The notes beneath the pieces are model-generated. The model worked only from the letters and a program-made list of their open reading frames with translations. It was not told the origin of the DNA and searched no databases. Shown piece after piece: positions 27,819-38,475 of a stretch of DNA of 64,000 nucleotides. The stretch covers positions 186,001 through 250,000 of the forward strand of contig JAJTUP010000079.1 of assembly GCA_021399435.1 (NCBI GenBank), in the 5' to 3' direction. Source of the stretch: Diaporthe sp. PMI_573 (taxonomy: Eukaryota; Ascomycota; Sordariomycetes; Diaporthales; Diaporthaceae). Numbering within the stretch: the stretch's first letter is position 1; every line of letters starts with the position of its first letter. The position numbers and the translations under genes are program-made.

Positions 27819-30059
27819 ATGGCGCCGAATTCGGATTCAGATTATGATCCATCTAACTATGAGACTCGAGGCCGTCCGCGTGGCTCAAAAAGCAAACGAA
27901 AGAGAGATTTGCATGATACTGCTTCTCCAGTACGTGCTCGACCACCAAGGAAACCAGATGCGACAGATACCGAGAGATCAGACCTTTTTCAAACAGCCAG
28001 CCAGTCTTTACACATGAGTTTTGCCGAGAAGCAGCTGGACTCCGCTGATTTTGGTTGCTTCTCCCCAATCTCAAAACCCACACAGGTAGAGGCAGCGAAG
28101 CTTTGCTACGAGAAGAACACCGACATCATCAGAGGACTAGAACTGACAGCCAGGGTGCAAACGTTCTGCTACTGGTGTCAAGTGATGTGCCGCAAGGAAG
28201 AGTTGTCTGAGAGCCCGTGGCCGTGGAATAAATACTACGAGAATCTCACGCAGGAGGCTCAAAATCAGATACAGGTTCTCATAGAGTGCAATCAGTGCTT
28301 TACAACTGAACACCTTGAGAGCGACCCGTCATCATCCGTTCCGACTTGCAAGATGTGCCATACAGCAATGAGTCCTCGACAAATGAACGAACAAGGATAT
28401 GCAAAACTTGCAAGACGTGCATCTTTCCTCCAGCCACATCTCCGCTGCATACATCGATACCCCCAGGAGCTGATGGATCTGACACCACTTGAAGAGAGGG
28501 CCATTAGTATCAACACACCATTCGGATTCATAACAAAGCTACGTATGGATCTACAGTGGGTGGGTACAAAGTACAGGAAACATATTAAGGGTCATATCTG
28601 TGTCTTTCCTAGTAATATTGACGACTTGACGACCAATGTGCTACCGCGAACCTTACAATCCACCCTTGAAAATTTCCTCATCACTTGGAGCGGCAAACAA
28701 GAACCGTCAGACAAGGACCTCAGCACATATGCGACAATCCGACCACTAGCAATCGAGAAAGCTCTGATCTGGCTCAAATCAAACAACCCTGTATACAGCC
28801 ATATTGTCATAGATACCGAAGAGCTTTCCGGGTGGACACAGACACGAGTTACTGCTGCAATTCGCGCCTGCGCACATCACGCAGAGCCTACTGCAGATGA
28901 GGAGATGAACACTGCTCACTACACAACGGCTGAGGACCGCGGCGCCACGACTGAGACCGGTGACATTATGCCACAAGATCTGGGGATAGGTATTCTGAGA
29001 GACGTGGAGTCTCAAAGGGACTCAGACTCATCCCAGGTGACAGCCAGTATAACAGTCGATGAGACGGATACAACTTATGAACGTGACTCCTCTGGAATAT
29101 TCGATACCGAGGGTTCCCTCAGAAGCACCGATATTGACCAGCTTCAATTTGCAGCAAATGCCCTAGGTGCAGCAGTCGGGAGTTCAGCAATAACCAACAG
29201 CCAACAAACTGAAGATAATGCAACTAGGGATTTGCCTCGCGCAAGAGTAGAACTCAGAGCCACTCAGACAGCAACTCCATACATACACGTCCGCCGCGGA
29301 AATGAATTTGCTGATAGCAACGACCCCCAATTCTGGCCTAAGACATTCCCAACCCTTTTCCCACACGGCATTGGCGGACCAAGGGTTAGAAAGTTACCCG
29401 AGCTAAGAACACGAGATGAGGATAATTCTAGAGATGACTGCCATTCGAAAGACGGATTTAGCCTACGGTACTGGGCGAAAATCTGTCTGCTCCGCCACGG
29501 TGGACGTTTCTCTCGCCACCCTATCTTTCAATTTCTCATCTTCAACACACTTGTCAAGTCGAACAACAGACGAGTAAGCATGCAACGAATGACCAAAACT
29601 TCGTTCCGCCATTTCAAGACCTTGTGGCAGTCTCTCACACCGGAACGTTTAAATGCCGCGGCTAAGGAGATGGAGAGCACCAAACAGACAAAGGATAAGG
29701 ATATCCAGGAGCTTATGAGGCAACTTTCATCATTTGGATACTCATTCCCTCTATCTGCGGAGGCACGACTACAAATGCGGAAGAAGATTCAGAGCTCTAT
29801 CATACATTTCGGGCTCCCCGTCCTTTGGTTCACAATCAATCCGAATGACCTTATCAGTCCGATAAAGAAGTGGCTGAGTGTGTGCCAGGCCGCTCTGCCG
29901 GAGGATATCAGAGACTTGTTGCAAAACCTCGAAGACAATTACAGCAGGATAAGATTCAGCATTGAAGATCCCGTCAGCGCAGCCCTCTTCTTTCACGAAG
30001 AAAATGAATGTTTTTTTCCAGCACTTTATCCAAGTCGGCAAACCCTCGAGCCTAGGTAA
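27819..30059 (+). CDS. Helitron Rep, N-terminal part (ends at a T7 frameshift)
   Basis: Starts at ATG 27819 (MAPNSDSDYDPSNYETRG). Includes Cys-rich finger-like pairs (CYWCQVMC, CNQC, CKMCHTAMS) at about residues 115-185, an Asp/Thr-rich linker, and the Helitron_like_N domain (NDPQFWPKTFPTLFPHGIGG; SLRYWAKICLLRHGGRFSRHP; FNTLVKSNNRR), then ILWF-type segment FGLPVLWFTINPNDLISP. At T7 (30011-30017) the frame is lost. Homology resumes one frame over as FFQHFIQVGKPSSLGKVSHY. A programmed slip is possible but simple mutation is likelier. Confidence 0.85.
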   Translation: MAPNSDSDYDPSNYETRGRPRGSKSKRKRDLHDTASPVRARPPRKPDATDTERSDLFQTASQSLHMSFAEKQLDSADFGCFSPISKPTQVEAAKLCYEKNTDIIRGLELTARVQTFCYWCQVMCRKEELSESPWPWNKYYENLTQEAQNQIQVLIECNQCFTTEHLESDPSSSVPTCKMCHTAMSPRQMNEQGYAKLARRASFLQPHLRCIHRYPQELMDLTPLEERAISINTPFGFITKLRMDLQWVGTKYRKHIKGHICVFPSNIDDLTTNVLPRTLQSTLENFLITWSGKQEPSDKDLSTYATIRPLAIEKALIWLKSNNPVYSHIVIDTEELSGWTQTRVTAAIRACAHHAEPTADEEMNTAHYTTAEDRGATTETGDIMPQDLGIGILRDVESQRDSDSSQVTASITVDETDTTYERDSSGIFDTEGSLRSTDIDQLQFAANALGAAVGSSAITNSQQTEDNATRDLPRARVELRATQTATPYIHVRRGNEFADSNDPQFWPKTFPTLFPHGIGGPRVRKLPELRTRDEDNSRDDCHSKDGFSLRYWAKICLLRHGGRFSRHPIFQFLIFNTLVKSNNRRVSMQRMTKTSFRHFKTLWQSLTPERLNAAAKEMESTKQTKDKDIQELMRQLSSFGYSFPLSAEARLQMRKKIQSSIIHFGLPVLWFTINPNDLISPIKKWLSVCQAALPEDIRDLLQNLEDNYSRIRFSIEDPVSAALFFHEENECFFPALYPSRQTLEPR

Positions 30060-31888
30060 AGTAAGCCACTACGTTGGTGCAGTCGAGACCAACGAACGCG
30101 GCATGCTTCACCTTCACGGCATGATCTGGCTGAATGGGAATCTACAGCTTCCACAAATATCCGAGATGTTTGCCCAGAAGCAGGTCGACACGATGTCTGA
30201 AAACTTGAGGGAGACTCTTAAACGACAGATCGAGCGTTGGGCTGACACTATGTTCTGTCAGGTCCTGGACGAGGAGGATGCAGCACGGGCTGTGAGAGAA
30301 AAGCCTAATGCCCACACGCCTCTAGATGATCTAACAAGTACTGACCCTAATACGGCGTGGGAAGGACTCGTCAGAGATTCTAACCGCATCGCATATACCT
30401 CACAACTTCATCGTCACACAGCAACCTGTTACAAGTACAAGACAACCTACTGCCGCTTCGGTGCTCCTTGGACCAAAGAGGATAAGACTAATGTTGGGAA
30501 CGATTGTATACTCAGGCTTAAACGAAACCACGACCGTGTTGTTATGTACAATAGGGTATTAGCCTCAGCATTCTGACATAATCACGACATATGTTTCATG
30601 TACACCAAAGCAAGAAGCATTTCGTCAATGTATTACATGACCAACTACTCCACTAAGTTTGACCTACCAATGTGGAAGCGTCTTGCTTACGCTGCGCAAG
30701 TCCGACAACTTCAAGAGGTTGAGCAAGAGCAAAGAAGCAATGATATAACACGAGTTGATGATGGATACGCCGATAGAACAAGACAATTCCTCATGCGTAC
30801 AGCCAACCGTATAAATACAGAACAAGAATTATCATCAGTGGAGGTTGCTTCATACTTGCTCGGGTTCGACTTATTTATAACACCAATCCCGACGACCAAC
30901 TCCTCCTGGCCAACTGTTTCTATGCAAGGCTTGTATACCACAGTTCTCAAGCATTGGCCACATGCTCGTGGAATAGCATTGAGGCAGAACCCCCTTCTGA
31001 AGTTGGATGAGGATGTTACCATAACGCAGAGTGGTGTCAAACTCAACCACCTGCTTGCCTACCCACGTCGAGGTCCAGTCTACCAGACATTGTGTCTATA
31101 TGACTATATGACATTAGTGTCATTCAAGCGAGTCACAAACAACACGCCGTTCTCATCAGCAAGCCTTGTACCGTTTCCTGTAGAAAGTGGCCTATCCTCA
31201 CAATGGATACAAGAGACGCGAACAGCTCCCCAAGCTATTCCATGCCTGTCCGGATATATCGACACCCGATTCAAAAGCGAAGATATAGACTCTCCCGCTC
31301 GGGCCGAAATCCAGCATCTTAGTCTTTTCATACCCTGGGAAACATTCCAAGACGACAACACTGACGATCTCAACGAGGTGTGGTCGCTCCAAAAGCAAAG
31401 CCTAGAGGACAGACTTCTCTTTCACGTTGAGAGCTGTGGCCTGATTCGGCGATCAGCTGAGGATGCACGGGTTGACGCAGAGGCGTGGGCAGACAAGTGT
31501 GCACAAGCAGACCACGTTGCAAACGACTACCACCGCTCCGACGACGAGGATGAAGTAGAGGGGATATCCGCCTCAGAGGCTGAACAACTGGACATCTTGC
31601 ACAACGTCTTACGAACGGAAACTAAGAATGAAGCAGGGCTCAACTTCCTCCAAGCCTTACACGAGGAACTTACTGAGATGGTATCCACAGATGACCAGCA
31701 CTACAGATGGGAGACCAACGCTGATCCGTCAAACTGCGGCCTAACTTGGACCGACACAAGCAGTCTCTTAAAAACTCAGCACGTTGCAGACCACAACATA
31801 CTCGAATCTCGATTCGGAGCTGGAAGTGCTGACCTAGAGATGCAGTTGGATGGAATCCCAAACCCTGATGCTCGATATGATGCAGCAG
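29962..31888 (+). CDS. Helitron Rep, catalytic HUH/Tyr part (internal TGA)
   Basis: The frame overlaps the previous one and continues the Rep domain from the T7 tract. Around 30106-30120 it encodes RGMLHLHGMIW, the HUH metal-binding motif. After a single TGA at 30574-30576 the reading continues in the same frame as HNHDICFMYTKARSISSMYY and MTNYSTK, carrying the tyrosine(s) that nick DNA. Because relatives read ...RHNHD here, the TGA is best explained as CGA to TGA, a C-to-T change. Downstream, LSLFIPWETFQ and RRSAEDARVDAEAWADK form the linker toward the helicase. The exon ends at 31888 with a GTAAGT donor. Confidence 0.85.
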
Positions 31889-31941
31889 GTAAGTCATAAA
31901 TCCGGATATCCATCAATAAAAAACTAGTAACAATGTCATAG

Positions 31942-33626
31942 GATACTTGAGCCGCCAAACCCAACCTTCTATGCAGGTCCGATATTCAAACAGGGTGTCA
32001 TGGACTGCCGCTGCCAGCGAGATCAGCACTGCTCGAAACCTCAACAACCGACAAACACTGGTGATGACGAAAATTGCGCACCACCTACAGGCAATGGAAA
32101 GTCAAAATACACAAGAGAGAGAAAAGAACCAATTTCTTCTATATGTTGGTGGCAGTGGCGGCGTCGGCAAGAGCTGGCTCATCCAAGCAATCGAAACATT
32201 ATTTCAGGTGATGGATGACCACCGGTCCCTCTGCATAACAGCTAGCACCGGCTCCGCAGCCGCCAACATCAACGGGAGAACAATTCATTCGGCCATTGGT
32301 CTCAACATGAAAGGATATTGCTCACCAAAGCTTGAGAAACTGCTGATGAACAAATGGAAGGAGACTAAGATGCTGGTACTCGACGAGATCAGCATGATAT
32401 CCGGGCAGCTATTCAGCAAGATCAGCAAGAGGTTGAATCACCTAAGGGGCTATCACGACACCGAAGATGCATACTTTGGACGTACGCCTGTTGTGGTAGT
32501 GCTAGGCGACTTTGCGCAGTTCCCACCTGTCAGCGCCACGTCCGTAATATTTCCAGCTAAGAAGAGAACAGCGGCAACTTCCTTTGTCATGGAGAATGAC
32601 CACGAGCCAATAGACGTTACACCTCGAAACATCACGGCCGCAGCAGAACAGCTAGCGGGCTTTCAACTGTTCGACGAATTCAAAGATGTGGTCATACTAA
32701 ACGAACAAATGAGAGCCACGGATCCAGACCTACGCGAAATGCTGCAAGAACTACGCGATGGTAACCCTACCGAGAGATATCAGCGCAAGCTGAACGACAA
32801 TGTCATCACTACAGAAGGACAGATCAATTGGGAGGAGTTTCGAGCAATCACACCGACCAACAGCACAAGATGGCGACTGAACATGGATGCGGTCATTGGA
32901 TTTGCCAGAGCCCGAAACCAACCAGTCCGAATCTTCATTTCAGATCATATCTGGGCCGATACAAACCAGTCACAAAAGGCGGCGACCATATCCTATGGAG
33001 ATAACAGCTGGACAGACATACCCGGGATGTTTTTCTATACGGATGGCATGCCAATCCTGACAAATAAAAACCAGTACCCGGGGCTGAAACTCATGAATGG
33101 GACAGAGTTTGAAGCCAAAGGCATCATCCTAGGAGATCAACCAAATGCAGGACTTCGGCTCGGAACTGACACGATTATCCATTTTGGGGCACCAGCAGCT
33201 ATCCTCCTCCAGTCTCAAGAAACACAAGACATCGAAATTCCCGGGCTGCCGAGAGGACAGATACTACTAGCCGCAGACAAAATCACACTGACACCAACGC
33301 GGAACCGTTTCAAATTTCTCACAGGAAAGTGTATTCGGCGTGGCCTTGCCTGCACACCCGCGTTCGCCCTAACAGACTATAAGGCACAAGGGAGGACGTT
33401 TGAGAAGATCATTGTTGACCTGAGAGCACGAAGAGCTGCGAGCGATCGGATCGACCCTGTCACTGCTTATGTCTCCTTATCAAGATGTAAAACACTTTCT
33501 GGCATTCGAATGCTTATACCGGTGACTTCGAACAGCTGGAGCACACTTGGTATACCCCAGACCCTGCGGGATGCATTAAACAGGTTGGAACACCGATCTA
33601 TCTTGACATTGAGAGGGTGGTCATAA
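31942..33626 (+). CDS. Helitron Pif1-family helicase part
   Basis: Joined to the Rep part by a 53-nt intron (31889-31941; GTAAGT...AGTAAC...TCATAG), restoring GYLSRQTQPSMQV. All SF1B helicase motifs are present: Walker A GGSGGVGKSW, motif Ia CITASTGSAAANI, Walker B MLVLDEISMI, motif III LGDFAQFPPV, motif IV-like ILNEQMRAT, motif V ALTDYKAQGRTFEKI and motif VI YVSLSRCKTLSGIRM. It unwinds DNA during rolling-circle transposition. The frame is intact to its stop. Start coordinate is the exon border, not a start codon. Confidence 0.9.
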
Positions 33627-33747
33627 ATTATAATACATAATGGTTGGTTCTCACGCGAAGATCTCCTTATCATACAGGGCCACGTGATACACCGGCGTAA
33701 ACAGCCCATATCTGGGTTCCGCTCTAATATCAGCCCCCTGAGTAAGA

Positions 33748-33766
33748 GCGGTCCGCCGCGGACCGC
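33748..33766 (+). repeat. Helitron 3' terminal hairpin
   Basis: GCGGTCCGCCGCGGACCGC has a 7-bp stem (GCGGTCC/GGACCGC), 122 bp after the helicase stop and just before GCCTTAAC. The same core occurs beside the pogo stop codon at 16890-16909 and at 61262. Confidence 0.7.
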
Positions 33767-33798
33767 GCCTTAACCCATACTATAAATCTTAAAATTTT

Positions 33799-34578
33799 CT
33801 ATGTAGGAGCCTTGGTATCATTAACAACAGACATATGTGGCGCCACTACATCATCAAACCACTCGAACCATCTTCGCAAGCCATCTATACCTAGAGTTAA
33901 ATGATGCAAAGCGTCATAAGGGCTCGGCATAGACAGCTCCTCTCGAACCTCGGCCCGCTCTCTATCTTGGCCGTATTGTGCATCTCTCGTTAAATCATCT
34001 GACATCAAAAGAGCAGAAAATTAGTAAAAACTTAGTACAACATAATCAGGCTCATACGTACGCATTTCACAGCCACGAGCTTTGCCATTATAATAACAAT
34101 TCGCGCAAGCCCCGCGCGTTGCTGCACGCACAATGGGCACAGAACTGACCACACAGAGCAACCATAAACCCTTTCGATTTTTGCACCGCTCGCAGGGCTC
34201 TCTTGCCTCCTCGCCAGATATTTGAATTAAACAGGCAGCAAAGTTTTGGATCCTGCTAATGTAAAGGCGCGACGTTGAGGATGGATTCAGTCGTGGATGA
34301 CGCTGCGCGGGTGTTGGTAGCAAGGCATCGATGATCTTAGAGGTTGGGAAACGTTCGACCTCAGGCAGTATTTCTCGGGCGCAATCACCTGTGGCTTAAG
34401 AGGCATTAGTAAGAATATCAAAACACCTGACCTTCCTTGTTCGACAGTGTATACACGCTCTCGTCACCCTTCTCCCTTTTGGGTTATAAAGGCCTTCGTT
34501 TGATTGATGGTACTCTGACCGGATGGGAGTGAGTTGGCCAAGCGGTGATCCGTAGCGTGAGTGGGATGTCGATGTCAT
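33799..34578 (-). CDS. Three-exon gene with half zinc cluster and DUF3716-like Cys region
   Basis: Exons 34578-34425, 34388-34062 and 33998-33799 join in frame to 226 residues. Intron 2 (63 nt, GTACGT...ACTAAT...TGTCAG) is clear. Intron 1 is only 36 nt with a weak donor GTTTTG, chosen because it restores ACIHCRTRKVRCDC, the first half of a Zn2Cys6 cluster. The second half of that cluster is missing. A later Cys-rich region CERCKNRKGLWLLC ... GACANCYYNGKARGCEMR resembles the fungal DUF3716 domain (unknown function). The C-terminus (HHLTLGIDGLRRWFEWFDD) is unremarkable. The stop codon lies about 30 bp from the Helitron 3' end, so that insertion just missed the gene. Confidence 0.6.
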
Positions 34579-35762
34579 TTTTGCGTTTTGTCTCGTTTAG
34601 CCTGACACGGGCGATGGATGTCGGGTTTGCGGTCGACCGAGATGGTATTGGGTTTCCTAAGGAAGTTTCGTATTTTTACAATTTATCTACTTTGTTGGGT
34701 TTCGATATGAACTTTTGAGGAATAAAGTACATTCCGCTCTGCAACCATATAAAAAGTACTGCACGATTAGAATTTAGAATGTATTTCAACAATACAAACC
34801 ACATCTAAATTTCGAAACCTACAAAATACTGCTAATAAGCCGTCATCCCGCCCAAGTTGCCTTTAAACACTGCATGGAAGTAACATCCCAAAATCTCCGT
34901 TTTCTACTGTATGCTGTGCAAATGTTTCATGTTTTTACAACCGAGGTACAACCGAGGAAACTGGACCTCCAGTAGAGACAGGACTAAAAGCTTCTAGGAC
35001 CTAATCCATCTTCATACCTTGTATTGGATGGGCAGGACACAGGAAGCAAAAAGGGCAAGCCTCTGCCCAACGTATGTGCTGTGCACAAACAGTTGGGGTT
35101 GAGAGGCTGGTGGCTGATACCATACCACGTTGTATACAGTACTATTGCAGTACCATTTTCTTCACTGGTTGGTACTTTATTCTAACCATGAATAAGATGC
35201 TACCATAGTAGAGTACGTCTCTTGCGCAAAACAATAACATTAAGTACTTGTCAGAAGTCCTTGTGCGTTGTTTTGACGTCACATCGACGCTTGCTCATAT
35301 CCGATATGTCCCGAACATAACACATATGGTACGGTATATATAGTATGTTTAGAAATGATGTCTTCAGATGCTAGGCATGATGGACAAAAGAGACAGGTGA
35401 AGTGAGTGCTATTGCTCAAGACTGGGCGTTGCCTCCTGGAAGTCTTTTCTCGGGGGCAATCAAGCCCTATGTCAGGGCTTAGGCTGGACTCGGGTGCATA
35501 TAGTGGTTCATATGCTGGCCGAGAAGGCCGCCGTTTGTGGGCTTTGAGGAAGAGATCTGCTGAGGGTTAGAAGGATCGCGCTGAGGAGGGGGAAGAGAGG
35601 TGTTTACACTTAGTCATAGGTATTGAACAACAATCGTATCGTTGCAGAGGTGCTCAAGCTGGGGCGCAGCGATCTTTCAAAGAAGGGTGGACCACAGATT
35701 ATTATATTGCTTAGCAGGCACTACTATCGAACGTTCCAAATTCGCGCTACAGTAGTGGCCCG
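34579..35762. other. AT-rich intergenic region
   Basis: No frame or RNA gene recognised. Several pyrimidine-rich and TATATATA-like stretches (for example near 35335) are compatible with promoters or decayed repeats. Confidence 0.4.
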
Positions 35763-36473
35763 TCAATGCGCGCGCACACCAAATTTTGGTGTTAAGTTTT
35801 CCTGGCCCACTCGGAATGGTCCTGTATTTTGGACGGAGGCTCTCGAAAATACTGATGCTAGGTTAGCTGTACGATATGGGACAATCTGCTTAGAAAGTCT
35901 CCCTTTATTGTACGGCTGTCTCTGGCGATTCTTGAAGTTTGACGTATACCTCCTGTCTGTGAAGTGGATTCCGGCACCTTGCTCGTACACAAATTGCCTC
36001 GGAGGGTTTCTGTCTAGGGCAACCTGCAGAGATGCGCGTAGGTCTGAGAAGAGGGCCTCGCACGTCGGCTTCTGCTGCACGAGGGCAGCCTCTAACTCAT
36101 GTACGCCTCGGCATGCTCTGGTCACCGTCGTACGGAGAGGTAGTTCTCCTTGGTATCCATCTCCAAGCGCTCGTTGTACGAGTTGAAGTCGGTCTAGAAG
36201 AGTCTCCAGGGTCTCAATCATTGTCTTCTCTGGGTGGTCTCTCCTTAGTCGTACAAAAGAAAGTGTTGTCCAGTCTGCCCAGTAGATATTGTGGTTGATA
36301 TTCGTATTAAAGTAGGTATCTAGCAGGTTGTATATCTCGTCCCACCTCTTTTCTGGTCCTATATGGTGGAGATAGAACTCTCCCGCACGATCAGACAGAA
36401 TATCAGGGAAGACAGCATAGTACTGGTCCTTTGTAATCGGCAATTCGAGAGTGAGAGTTGCATGACGCGTCAC
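35763..36473 (-). pseudogene. LTR-retrotransposon Gag-like fragment
   Basis: 236 residues resembling fungal retrotransposon capsid proteins: AVFPDILSDRAGEFYLHHIG, then WDEIYNLLDTYFNT, DWTTLSFVRLRRDHPEKT, ETLLDRLQLVQRALG, and TRACRGVHELEAALVQQKP. It ends without a zinc knuckle, protease or polymerase, and no LTR is recognised nearby, so it is a piece of a larger element or a solitary Gag relic. Confidence 0.6.
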
Positions 36474-36714
36474 TTCGACGACTGCTGCCTAGAGAGGCGG
36501 AAACGAGTTTATGAAGGCGAAAGCCACGCTTTCGAATCGTCCACACATATCGGACTTATGACTAAGGTAGCCTGTGTGATTCCTCTGGATTCTCACGTGT
36601 GCCCACGACAAGGAAAACAAGGTGGCGTCCAGCTGGTGTTGTGGTGGTAGAATGGATTTTGAAACCCATCTCTACTGATGGCATCTCCCATCTCGCTCTT
36701 GATTCTCCACAGTA

Positions 36715-37520
36715 ATGGAATCAACAGCAGGGTTGACAGGCTGGCTAGACCAAGCTATCACCACCGCAAACCAAGGTCCGTCTCTCGGAAGTTGTAAGGC
36801 AGGCGTCGCTGCTATGGCCCTCGAGCGTAAGGTCAGGCCTCATTTTCTAACGACGAAATATTTTCGAGCAACCTATGGTGGACTCTCGTGGAAGCAATGG
36901 GTCTTGGGACCATTTCTGATTATACTCCAACAGTGGAGAACTGTGATGGGCAGCCGAAACGTGCCAGCGACGACCAGCACGGATATACAAGATGCGCCGA
37001 TGAGGTCTTGGGGAGCAGAAACCGAGCTTCTGAAGGCTCTCGCAGGGGCCAGTATGACCCGAAAGCCTCTTCGGCCAGTTCACAGTCGGCCAGGAAGAGA
37101 AGGCGAAAGGCTAGTGCAAGGCAGAGACGACAATCACGGAAGGGACCACATCCAACAAACCTGAGGTCGCCTTCAATGCAGCTAAATTCCGGAGATATTG
37201 AATATGTCCGTGTGAAGACAATAACCGACCAAACGGGAGAAAGTTATACATGGCATCCCCGGCTCGGAAAGGAAGGGTCTTGGCAGGACGGTAGAAAGAA
37301 GCTCGTGGATACACTGGCCATATTGAGCTCAAAGCCATGGTCATCGATAACTGTCCGGCCAGCTGGAAGAGAACTCGTCGAAATGCGTTCGAATGATGCG
37401 GGTAGTGATTTCATAGGTGAGCTGGCAGACGTCGGCAAGCTTGGCCTTTCCGAAAAGGTTGCGATGGAGATGTGCGAGCATCCTGAGCGGCACAAAGGAT
37501 TCCCTGCATGTTGGCACTGA
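36715..37520 (+). CDS. Unknown two-exon gene
   Basis: Exons 36715-36826 and 36895-37520 join in phase 1 to 245 residues. The 68-nt intron has donor GTAAGG, a TTCTAACGA branch and acceptor TGGAAG. N-terminus MESTAGLTGWLDQAITTANQ. The middle is low-complexity with a strong basic patch (SARKRRRKASARQRRQSRK) that could direct nuclear import. The C-terminal 110 residues look globular (GDIEYVRVKTITDQTGESYT, HPRLGKEGSWQDGRKKLVDT, KLGLSEKVAMEMCEHPE). I do not recognise a family. Intact frame and good splice signals favour a real gene. Confidence 0.55.
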
Positions 37521-37972
37521 AACCAGAGCATATAACTACTGATATTTCTATATATCTATGAGCCTTGGGTCTTCATTTTGGCTCCAGACTCAGAGAAGAG
37601 ATTATCATGTATAATTCTAGCGAATTAATGGATAACGTCTAGTGCAAGCCCGAGATTGCGTCAATTGTAAATAAAGCCGGTAATCATTACTAACTGCCAA
37701 AAATGAAGCTTCTGAGTATATGCGGCAATATGACAGGTTTGTGTGCCACTGCTGGCGACCCGATGGACCTAAGCTCCCAGCGTCGGAGTTAATGGACGCA
37801 GGGAAGTCAACAACAAGGAGAGAATGCGTGGAGGTATGCGAGGAAAAAAGAACATATCAGATCAAAAGCAGGCAACAGACCTTGCTAGCGATGCGATTTT
37901 TTTCACTTTCGTTCTTTAGCCCTTACCTGCTTCGCTGTCTTCTCGCCTTGCTCTCTTCCCTAAGTTCGCTAC
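37521..37972. other. Intergenic region
   Basis: No gene seen. It runs up to the LTR-like repeat. Confidence 0.4.
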
Positions 37973-38175
37973 TGTTGGAATAGCACCTGGTTGGATCGCA
38001 CGTAGTTCGATAGGTTGGGTGTGCTTAGTCAGCCGGGGGCCCGGCTGGGGAAGAGTGGCCTCTTCCCCTTCGTACGAAGTACACCCGTTTCCCGAAGCAA
38101 GCAATACAATCAGAACCAACCAACAGACCCCTACGTACGTACTTACTATCGCCATATGGCAAAGGCCATTCAACA
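37973..38175 (-). mobile_element. 203-bp solo-LTR-like repeat, copy 1
   Basis: TGTTGGAATAGC...CCATTCAACA, with TG/CA ends. It is the inverted copy of 47504-47706, same length with three mismatches. Flanking pentamers GCTAC and GCACC do not match, so no clean target duplication. It contains the palindromes TTCGTACGAA and AGCCGGGGGCCCGGCT. Confidence 0.75.
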
Positions 38176-38475
38176 GCACCGCAAATTGAGTTCAGCTGGT
38201 AGACCAGTTGCTCCAAGTCCTGTCCAACGACATACTAAAAGTACTTAGTCGTTGACAAGTCTCTTAAAATTGCGAAAGATTGGTCAGCCGCGTAAATTCT
38301 TAACCCTAGGAGAAGAATTGAAAAGTGAGATTCATGCCTGAGGCAACATCACATAAGGCCTCGCCCACTACACTACATGATTTTTAGGGATAAAAATGCT
38401 CGCCATAATATTGTTCAATCGCTGTCGGTGATTTTCAGAATTTGCTTCATTTGCGGCTTTAACAGTGTCCAAAGC

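Larger units (their letters stand above)
27819..33774 (+). mobile_element. Helitron (Rep-helicase), nearly intact
   Basis: A single plus-strand unit encodes a zinc-finger region, Helitron-like domain, HUH-Rep endonuclease and Pif1-type helicase, and ends in a GC hairpin at 33748-33766 followed by GCCTTAAC. Terminal hairpins a few bases before the 3' end are diagnostic of Helitrons. The 5' end is not identified and may lie beyond the divergent gene at 25405-27104. The protein frame is broken once by a homopolymer frameshift and once by a TGA. Confidence 0.85.

Noticed and set aside
37973..38175. Calling the 203-bp repeat a MITE
   Set aside because: The other copy has TG/CA ends and a perfect 5-bp duplication, which fits a solo LTR better than short-TIR DNA elements.
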